From: Aurantiochytrium sp. KH105
Lineage: Eukaryota > Sar > Bigyra > Thraustochytrida > Thraustochytriidae
Assembly (NCBI GenBank): GCA_003116975.1
Contig: BGKB01000012.1
Location: forward strand, 124,001 to 188,000
DNA: 64,000 nt
Direction: 5' to 3'
The notes under the pieces are model-generated. The model saw nothing but the letters and a program-made list of their open reading frames with translations. It was not told the origin of the DNA and ran no database searches. Below are positions 57,193-64,000 of the stretch, one piece after another. The position numbers and the translations under genes were made by a program. The number at the start of each line of letters is the position of its first letter. Position 1 is the stretch's first letter.

Positions 57193-58239
57193 TGTCCTAC
57201 TTTGGTTTTGTCTACGGCGCTTTGCGCGCCGCTTTCGAGGCCGTGCCAGGCCCCGCTAGCCTTGCTAGGCTTGCTGTGATCTCTCTTTGCGCCTGCGCTT
57301 GCCTTGGACGCTGCTGCCACCGCCGCGGACGTCGCGGCTCGCGCCAGAGGCTCTCCAGGAGCTGGGCAAGGTTCCTGCTTTGCAGTACTGACCAAGGCTG
57401 AAAACAAAGGTCGAGTATACTTGGCTTGTTGCCTGCCTTGGTCACGCGGAGATGACGAGTCCTTGCGCGGTGCAATGTGGGGGCGGTGATGGACAACTTG
57501 CTGGCCTAGCTCATTCCTACGTTGAAGCTGCCCTTTGTCAGAGGTGGCAAACGGGCCGCACAACAGAGAATAAGTTCGATGCAAACAAACAACTAAACAA
57601 ACAACCGCGGAGGAAGCACTTTAAAGTAAATGAAGGCAGCGCGCACCGCGCCGCACCGGACGCAAACGACGCGTGACGTGACCAAAGTGCCCGAGAGTAT
57701 CTAATACGAGAAAACACTTGAGAAATCTTCTGACCCGGCTTGCAATCTCGCTGTCCAAATCTGTCCGAGACTGGCTTGCTGCATCGAAAGAGCAAAAGCC
57801 TTGCGGGCCACAGTGATGCCGATCCGCGCGGGCAGCGGGTGCTTGGTCGCGGAAAGTCTCTCGCCTCGCTGGTTCTCGAAACGGCTCGTTCAGAGTCCTC
57901 AGACAGCTTGGGAGATAGGAGGGGGGGAAAGAAGAAAGAAAAGGAAAAACGATCCGCGGCTGAGGTGCGCGTTCTCTGGCTGATGATGGGTACACACCCG
58001 TTTTAGTAAATATATGTGTACCAAAAAGGGTTGTGCAAAATGTAGACGTTGGTTTGCTGCTCTTTTTCTTTTTGGCGTCGGGTCGTAGTAGGCAATAACG
58101 CACAAAGTTCAATCAACGCTTCACATATCTGTAGTAGCAGTATATCACGTTGTGGCTGACTGTCTGCAGCTGACTGTCTGACTGTCTACACAGTAATGGT
58201 TGCCGGCGAGTCGAGCAGTAGAACAGCTATAGGACCGCG
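57193..58239. promoter_or_regulatory. Divergent region between CFAP97-domain and RRM/EF-like genes
   Basis: 1047 bp. No supported gene; frames are short or start at TTG. Contains CTGACTGTCTG repeats just upstream of the plus-strand gene (58157-58190). Confidence 0.5.
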
Positions 58240-59571
58240 ATGGATGAACTTGTACGCGATGAGATTCGTGCGCAGTCTGGGGAAAAGAGCGCACGACGCT
58301 CGCGCACGTCTGCTGGCCATCGTCTCGGCGGCAAGGCAAGCAATGGAAAGCTAGCGGCGCTGGCGCGCTCGTCCCAGCGGCTGCTTCAAAGGCGCGGCGT
58401 AGATTGGAGCGGTGAACGCAACGCAGCCTCGCGAGGTTATCGCTGTGCTACATATGTCGACGATGGAGACATGGAGGAGAAGGACGAGGAAGAAGAAGAT
58501 GCACAAGAGACCAAGGAGATCGAGGAAAAGCAGAGAGAAATGGAAATGGCCGCAGCGCAGGCTGCTCGAAACTCGCAAGCCTTGGAGGTTGCGATATTGT
58601 TTCATCTTTCGAGCCCGTCAAGAAATGTGGTGCCGCGCGTCGACCCTTCGCAAGTTTCACGGGCTCTCGGCGGCGCAGGTCAGCCGGAATGGTCGGCCCC
58701 AACCACAAGCGCTAAGGCGAGACTTGTCTGCATGCGGTATGCTTCCTTTGACGAGGCTGACAGCGCGTGGAAGCACTTTGACACTCGCCAAGCGAGTCGC
58801 CGACGTCGAGTCTTTCACTTGGGGCAAGCACTTGAAGTTCGCGCGGTCTCGCGACAAGAGGTGACTGCGCACGAATGCGGCTTCAAGGTCGAAATGGATC
58901 GCCACAATGCAGAGGTTTTCAGCTCCCAAGGAGAAAGAAATGACGACAAAGAAGGGAACGAGAATCTGACCACGGGCAAAGGCTGCTCTGACGCAACCGC
59001 GAGCACGCGTGATCTTAAATTGCTGGACTTTCCCGCTCTCCTCGACATCTTGGGTGACCAGATTGTCTCTGTGCGAAACGTCTTTGCATTGTACCAGGAC
59101 ACGGGTACCCTCGCAGGCCGGGAATTGATCGCCTTGGCCTTGCATGAAAGCCTGGACATTTCCATCGAGGAGGTCGACGCCGCGCTCTGTCCCGGTAAGG
59201 TCGACGTAAACGCCTTGGCGACTGCGATGGAGACGGGCGAGCCCTGCTTTGCCTTGGCGCACTTTTGCAGACTCTGCGTCGCGATGCTGCAGTACTCTTC
59301 GCTGCAGAACCCGACGAATGGCGCAGGTCAACGTTCTCCTGAGCGCCTTCGTTTCAGCGAATCCGAGGCGGAATCAGTTTTTGCAAGTTTCAAGTTGTTT
59401 CCTCGCGACGACTTTATCGAGTCGTACGACGTCGCCCCAGCTCTACGGTCTCTGGGGCTTCCGGCCGACGACGACAAGATAATGCGCGACCTCGACGCTC
59501 AAAGCATTTCCCGCGTGCGTCTCGCCTTTTTCCTTTCCCTCGTAAACGATGCGGCGCGCCGTCATCGGTGA
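58240..59571 (+). CDS. Protein with RRM-like segment and degenerate EF-hand-like C-terminus
   Basis: 443 residues; ATG at 58240. Residues 1-110 are basic then acidic with a Glu run (79-100). About 115-210 has an RRM-like order: a hydrophobic strand VAILFHLSS, a helix, then ARLVCMRYASFDEADSAWKHFD (about 160-181) that resembles RNP1 plus helix 2, then LEVRAV. The C-terminal half (about 255-440) has helix pairs reading like EF-hands, for example SEAESVFASFKLFPRDDFIESYDVAPALRSLGL, but none of the loops has the Ca ligands. Both assignments are by pattern only. Not a canonical RRM or calmodulin. The C-terminal arrangement is common in flagellar proteins, which would fit the neighbours. Confidence 0.6.
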   Translation: MDELVRDEIRAQSGEKSARRSRTSAGHRLGGKASNGKLAALARSSQRLLQRRGVDWSGERNAASRGYRCATYVDDGDMEEKDEEEEDAQETKEIEEKQREMEMAAAQAARNSQALEVAILFHLSSPSRNVVPRVDPSQVSRALGGAGQPEWSAPTTSAKARLVCMRYASFDEADSAWKHFDTRQASRRRRVFHLGQALEVRAVSRQEVTAHECGFKVEMDRHNAEVFSSQGERNDDKEGNENLTTGKGCSDATASTRDLKLLDFPALLDILGDQIVSVRNVFALYQDTGTLAGRELIALALHESLDISIEEVDAALCPGKVDVNALATAMETGEPCFALAHFCRLCVAMLQYSSLQNPTNGAGQRSPERLRFSESEAESVFASFKLFPRDDFIESYDVAPALRSLGLPADDDKIMRDLDAQSISRVRLAFFLSLVNDAARRHR

Positions 59572-60287
59572 TCTCGCTTGTCTTGACCCCTTTTTCTTTT
59601 TTCTCCGTTCCCGCGAGATCAAACGTCATGCATGACATCATCAATCGAACCTACGTGTCGCCGCAGGACTGCTCACCCAAAAATTATCGGTCGCCGAGCG
59701 ACAGTCGCGACCTGTGTAGCTAGCTAGAAAATGCAACCCAATCCGAGCAAAAAGGATACGTAACAAACCTCTCGCTGCTTCAAGTTATCGCCGCTTCTTG
59801 CCGAGGCTGCTGCAGCAGCCAGGCAGGTGCGGCTGCGATGCGCGGCGATGCAATGCGATGCGCAGGCGACGGTTGACTCGAGTCGCTGTCGCAGGTCGAC
59901 GCTGGCCGCGCATTGCGCAAACATTCGCTGCGGGAGACCTCTCAGTCGGCACGGCCGAATCTTGCTTGCTTAGCCCGCGCCCCTCTGCGCCAAGCTCCGC
60001 CCGCGCCCCCATACCTCATCCCTCTGGGCGCGCCTCTGCGAAGGGGCGCGGTCAGCGCTGTGGCCAAGAGGACCGCGAGGAGAGGTACACGCGGAGGCAA
60101 TCACTGGGACCCTTCGTGCCACGTTGGAGGGGTAGCGGCGGGGCCCCTACTCACGAAATTGAAACAGTGGGGGAGACGCAGTGATCTGTGAGAACAGAAC
60201 GCGCGAGGAGTTTCAGAGTGCGCGCGCGGAGCCACCCATTTCTTCGATTCAACTGAGTCCCGCAGCTCGACGGGAATCGTGAACGAG

Positions 60288-60376
60288 GAGAAAAGAAAAG
60301 AAAAAAGGAAAGAAAAGAACGAAGAAAAGAAAGGGAAGAAAAGAAAGGAAAGGAAAGGAAAGGAAAGGAAAGGAGA
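60288..60376. repeat. Purine-only tract with (AAAGG)n
   Basis: About 89 bases almost without pyrimidines; ends in six AAAGG/AAGGA units. Confidence 0.85.
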
Positions 60377-61049
60377 AGGAGCAATGATGCGACAACGTGG
60401 AGGAGACGCGACAAGACGCGGCGCGAGACCGACGCCGCCGGCGAGGACGACGGCGAGGTCGAGCGTCGCGTCGCGATCGCAGCGTCAGCGAGAAAAAGAA
60501 CGACCTTCTAAGCAGTGCGAGCGGCAGCGGCCAGATCGTCCTAGCCGAACGAAGGATCGAAGGAAGGAAGGAGGGATCGAAAGAAGCAGAAGAATCGTCA
60601 CGAAGGGCGCCCAAGATGCGAGAAAGATACGATCTTGGATTCCCTCCCTCCCGCCTTCCCGCGCATGCCGACGCTGCTCATCGCCGCGACGCCAGGCTGG
60701 CCGGCCGGCCGGCTGCCCGCTCGCTGTCAGCTGCAGGCTGCGCGGGGCCTGGCCCGGCCTGGCCTGGCTGCGGCGCGGCGCCCGGTCAGAGTCAGGAGCG
60801 GACGCCGGCGGCTGAGCTGGACTGGCGTCGCAGGGAATCTGAACGAAAGAAAGAAAGAAGAGCCTGAGGCCCTTGACCGCGGCGGATGAGTGGAGGAGGC
60901 GAGCAGGAGAGGAAGGAGGCCTCGCCTCGAGAGTGCTTGCCTGCTTGCTAGTGTAGCTAGCTCGCACGCAAGCAACGCAACGCGAGGCGGCTTTGTTTCC
61001 GTCGCGACCCCTTTCCTGCGAGGCGGGTTTCCTCGTACATACCGTCCGC

Positions 61050-61108
61050 GGAGGGAGGGAGGGAGGGAGGGCAGGCGAGGCGGGCGGCCAGCCAGCCAGC
61101 CAGCCAGG
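61050..61108. repeat. (GAGG)n and (GCCA)n microsatellites
   Basis: Five GAGG units, a GC-rich spacer, then five GCCA units. Confidence 0.85.
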
Positions 61109-61533
61109 CATGCATTGATTCTGGGAAAGAGGGAAGGAAAGTAGGGCGCGCCTTCCCGAGCAGACAGATCGCGCCGGAAGAAAGGTGGGCCCGCGGGGCC
61201 AGTGGGGGCAGGGGGGAAGGAGGGATTTCGAGCCGCGCCGTCGGTACCCTCGGGCCACTGCGACTACGCCACTGCTCTCCGCTGCTCTCGTGTCACTGGT
61301 CCTGAAGTGACTGATGTCACTGCGTATACATAGAGCAGTGGAGTCAGTCTGAGCAGGACGCCAGTGGCGCAAGAGGGGCGGGAGAGGGGAAATGGAGACG
61401 CCGGAAGGGCCGGGGAAGGACTCGGAGGGGGCGGCGAGCGAGGGGCGGCGAGGAGCGGCAGCAGATCGGCAACGCAGGAGAAGGAGAGGAGAGCAAGAAG
61501 TAGCAGCAGCAGCAGCAACTCGAAGCAAGCACG

Positions 61534-62982
61534 ATGGCGGAGTACGCGAAGATGCCGTACAACATTGCGGACGACTCGCTCGCCGACTTTGGCCGCAAGG
61601 AGATCAACCTCGCCGAGGTGGAGATGCCCGGCCTCATGGCGTGCCGCGAGAAGTTCCAGGACAAGCCCCTCAAGGGCGCCCGCATCGCCGGCTCCCTGCA
61701 CATGACCATCCAGACCGCCGTCCTCATCGAGACCCTCCACTCGCTCGGCGCCGACGTGCGCTGGTGCTCGTGCAACATCTTCTCGACCCAGGACCAGGCC
61801 GCCGCCGCCATCGCCGTGGCCGGTACCGCCGCCGTCTACGCCTGGAAGGGCGAGTCCCTCGAGGAGTACTGGGAGTGCTCCCTTGCGGCCCTCACCTGGC
61901 CCGAGGATGACGGCAAGGGCAACGGCCCCGACGTCATCGTCGACGACGGTGGTGACATCACCCTCCTCATCCACCAGGGTATTGAGGCCGAGAAGAAGTT
62001 CGCGGCCGACGGCACCCTCCCCGACCCTGAGAGCACCGACAACGCCGAGTTCAAGTGCGTCCTCAACATCCTCAAGCGCGAGCTCGAGCGCGACCCCCGC
62101 CGCTGGCACAAGATCATCGACCGCATCGTCGGTGTCTCCGAGGAGACCACCACCGGTGTCCACCGCCTGTACCAGATGGAGAAGGAGGGCAAGCTCCTCT
62201 TCCCCGCCATCAACGTCAACGACTCGGTCACCAAGTCCAAGTTCGACAACCTCTACGGCTGCCAGCACTCGCTCCCGGACGGTATCATGCGTGCCACCGA
62301 TGTCATGCTCTGCGGCAAGAAGGTCCTCATCTGCGGATACGGAGATGTCGGCAAGGGCTGCGCCAAGGCCATGAAGTCCAACTCCGCCATTGTCTACGTT
62401 TCCGAGATCGACCCCATCTGCGCCCTTCAGGCCTGCATGGAGGGTCTCCAGGTCGTCGACCCCGCTGACGTCATTGGTGATATTGACATCCTCGTTACCG
62501 CCACCGGCAACAAGGGCGTCTGCACCTACGAGATGATGTCCAAGATGAAGAACAACGCCATCGTGTGCAACATTGGCCACTTTGATAACGAGATCGAGTA
62601 CGGCACCCTCCAGGCCAAGTGCAAGCGCGAGAACATCAAGCCCCAGGTCGACCGCTTCATCTTTGACGACGACCATGCTGTCATCATCCTCGCCGAGGGC
62701 CGCCTCGTCAACCTTGGCTGCGCCACCGGCCACCCTTCCTTTGTGATGTCTAACTCCTTCTCCAACCAGACCCTCGCCCAGGTCGAGCTCTGGACCGAGC
62801 GCAATTCGGGCAAGTACAAGAAGTCCGTCTACGTGCTTCCCAAGAAGCTCGACGAGGAGGTCGCCCGCCTGCACCTTGCCAAGCTCGGCGCCAAGCTCGT
62901 CAAGCTCAGCCAGGAGCAGAAGGACTACCTCGGCATTGACCCGGACACCATGCCCTGCAAGCCCGAGACCTACCGCTACTAA
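61534..62982 (+). CDS. AHCY: Adenosylhomocysteinase (S-adenosyl-L-homocysteine hydrolase)
   Basis: 482 residues; ATG at 61534. The enzyme splits S-adenosylhomocysteine to adenosine and homocysteine with bound NAD, relieving product inhibition of methyltransferases in the cytosol and nucleus. Seen: [16 protein letters not shown] (53-68), [18 protein letters not shown] (77-94), [11 protein letters not shown] (205-215), the NAD loop [13 protein letters not shown] (265-277), the [14 protein letters not shown] segment (237-250), and the conserved C-terminus KPETYRY. An insertion of about 40 residues (about 152-192) relative to animal enzymes is the plant/bacterial-type form. Codons are strongly C-ending, unlike the neighbours, as expected for a highly expressed gene. 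A 593-codon antisense frame (61264-63045) is an artefact of this bias. Confidence 0.98.
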   Translation: MAEYAKMPYNIADDSLADFGRKEINLAEVEMPGLMACREKFQDKPLKGARIAGSLHMTIQTAVLIETLHSLGADVRWCSCNIFSTQDQAAAAIAVAGTAAVYAWKGESLEEYWECSLAALTWPEDDGKGNGPDVIVDDGGDITLLIHQGIEAEKKFAADGTLPDPESTDNAEFKCVLNILKRELERDPRRWHKIIDRIVGVSEETTTGVHRLYQMEKEGKLLFPAINVNDSVTKSKFDNLYGCQHSLPDGIMRATDVMLCGKKVLICGYGDVGKGCAKAMKSNSAIVYVSEIDPICALQACMEGLQVVDPADVIGDIDILVTATGNKGVCTYEMMSKMKNNAIVCNIGHFDNEIEYGTLQAKCKRENIKPQVDRFIFDDDHAVIILAEGRLVNLGCATGHPSFVMSNSFSNQTLAQVELWTERNSGKYKKSVYVLPKKLDEEVARLHLAKLGAKLVKLSQEQKDYLGIDPDTMPCKPETYRY

Positions 62983-63328
62983 GCGGATGCCTGGGTCATC
63001 GCTCGCTTTGTGTCTCTTCATGTCATGCGATTTATCGCATTGCATGTTGTAGATGATTTCTCTACATTCAATTTTCCAATTCTATGCTGCTTTTGCTTTC
63101 TCTTCGTCTTCTTGTTTCCCTTCTTACCAATACATTCACAGCTATGAGCGCCGAAGATGAGCCTCTCGACACTTTTTTATAACATAGCAAAAGTATTCAC
63201 CGATCCGGACGAGCCTTTTTAGCGGCTAGCCTGCCTACTAACAGCCGTGTCATGGTACTACATGTATGCCGCAAACCAAAGAACGCAAGTACCAGTCTTT
63301 GCTTATCTTATTATTTCCTTTCGTGAGG
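62983..63328. other. Convergent 3'-3' spacer
   Basis: AT-rich region after adenosylhomocysteinase; presumably the polyadenylation regions of both genes. Confidence 0.5.
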
Positions 63329-64000
63329 CTAGCCAACGCGTACAGCGATGCTCGGAGGTCCTGGTTTCGACTTGCCCAAGAGATTGGCTGCCACAATGCG
63401 AAAAATATACGCGCCTGGTCTCATCTGCTCGATCACCTTGCGAGTCGTCTTGGCAGGAACCACGGCAACCACGTCCCACTCAACATTCTCGAGACTCAGC
63501 GCCATCGTCCCGGACCCGTCCCGGCCCGTTCGTGAGTTGAAAGTCGATGAAGAGTCTAGCGACGAGTGCGTTGAAGTCCGGCGCAACGCAGACGTTGGCA
63601 AGACGGCACCCTCCAGACGGTACGCCGTAATCTTGCAACCATTGGAGGTCGCTTTGGGCCAGGTGACCTGCACAGAACGCTTGCTTAGAGACTGAGCCTC
63701 TGGAGCTTGCGTCACGCTTGGCGCACTCGCGCAAAAGACAGGCTCGCTCCAGACGCTAAATGCCGATTGACCGCTCGCATTGCAAGTGGCAACACGCGCT
63801 TTGAGCGCGAATGGCAAGTCTTGCAAATCTGTAATCACAAGTTGCCCCGGGTTTGATCCTGGCGCTTGAATGCACCTCGAAAAGATTCCTGCATCGTTCG
63901 ACTTTGCCTCCCTTGATTCCTTTCCGACCTCTTTGCCCCCCTTCGGGTCGTAGGCTGCCGCCGCCGCCTCATCGCCCTCGCCATCATCATCATCGTCGTC
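63329..64000 (-). CDS. Fibronectin type III-domain protein, 5' part missing
   Basis: Frame open from the right edge to a TAG at 63329; 223 codons are visible and the N-terminus is outside. The visible start has an Asp run (DDDDDD, GAT/GAC repeats at the window edge), then a low-complexity linker. The last ~110 residues form an FN3 domain: VTQAPEAQSLSKRSVQVTWP, NGCKITAYRLEG, and the closing MRPGAYIFRIVAANLLGKSKPGPPS, with the expected Trp, Tyr and Leu. Just upstream, VITDLQDLPFALKARVATCNASGQSAFSVWSEP is the end of a preceding FN3 repeat, so at least two are in tandem. Such arrays occur in extracellular, muscle-type and flagellar proteins; location cannot be told from this part. Confidence 0.85.
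   Translation of the reverse strand, partial: DDDDDDGEGDEAAAAAYDPKGGKEVGKESREAKSNDAGIFSRCIQAPGSNPGQLVITDLQDLPFALKARVATCNASGQSAFSVWSEPVFCASAPSVTQAPEAQSLSKRSVQVTWPKATSNGCKITAYRLEGAVLPTSALRRTSTHSSLDSSSTFNSRTGRDGSGTMALSLENVEWDVVAVVPAKTTRKVIEQMRPGAYIFRIVAANLLGKSKPGPPSIAVRVG

Larger units (their letters stand above)
59572..61533. promoter_or_regulatory. Long upstream region of the adenosylhomocysteinase gene
   Basis: 1962 bp, no supported gene. Contains a GAAA/AAAGG purine tract (60288-60376), GC-rich blocks with CGGCC repeats (about 60698-60716), GAGG units (61050-61071), GCCA units (61087-61108) and a GTATACATAG element (61323-61332). Open frames on both strands begin at non-ATG or lack homology. 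Confidence 0.5.

Noticed and set aside
61264..63045. 593-codon minus-strand open frame opposite adenosylhomocysteinase
   Set aside because: It is the antisense of a C-ending-codon-biased gene and gives a Leu/Val/Gly/Asp/Glu-rich translation without any domain.
1..64000. CRISPR arrays, operons and bacterial-type signals
   Set aside because: All arrays are short-unit direct repeats without unique spacers, and the gene set is nuclear eukaryotic.

Overview
The window looks like nuclear DNA from a flagellated, GC-rich, intron-poor single-celled eukaryote. I favour a stramenopile such as a thraustochytrid or other labyrinthulomycete, but this is inference from gene content and style, not from a marker gene. 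The support is: eukaryote-only genes (NDUFS6-type complex I subunit, LSm4, PRP4-type kinase, PH and RhoGAP signalling proteins, a BLOC-1 subunit 4-like protein), axonemal genes (CFAP100, CFAP97 type), a 482-residue adenosylhomocysteinase with the insertion seen in plant and many protist enzymes, CDSs of up to 3.5 kb open as single exons, and many tetranucleotide and other short tandem repeats between genes. I saw no tRNA, rRNA, CRISPR array or intact transposon.

Left part (1-28 kb), all strands counted: the 5' part of a helical-repeat protein (minus, runs off the left edge), NDUFS6, a large transposase-derived protein (minus), an AT-hook protein with two copies of an RPRGAAPTG-type motif, two head-to-head CRAL-TRIO (Sec14-like) paralogues of which one carries a reticulon-like tail, an unknown protein with LLRLL-type repeats, a PH-PP2C phosphatase fusion, LSm4, a BLOC1S4-like coiled-coil protein, a TPR protein, and a Q/N-rich protein.

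Middle (28.1-39.8 kb): an 11.65-kb stretch with no gene I can support. It holds simple repeats, foldback sequences, a G-quadruplex-type run, an unresolved base and one possible small exon behind a TATA-like box. It is about ten times longer than any other divergent gap here.

Right part (39.8-64 kb): PRP4-type splicing kinase, a split RhoGAP-type protein, an EF-hand protein, an ankyrin protein, a 1071-residue coiled-coil protein with a pericentrin/AKAP450-like N-terminal motif, a small basic S-x-A-S-K repeat protein, a membrane-anchored alpha/beta hydrolase, CFAP100, a CFAP97-domain protein, an RRM-like/EF-like protein, adenosylhomocysteinase with strong C-ending codon bias, and the 3' part of a fibronectin type III protein (minus, runs off the right edge). 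The 42-60 kb part is rich in flagellar, calcium and cytoskeletal candidates.

Genes mostly alternate in strand. Convergent 3'-3' gaps are short (219-612 bp). Divergent 5'-5' gaps are mostly longer (327-1135 bp, apart from the desert), GC-rich and carry the tandem repeats. Coding starts were set at the first in-frame ATG wherever a longer open frame began only at GTG or TTG.
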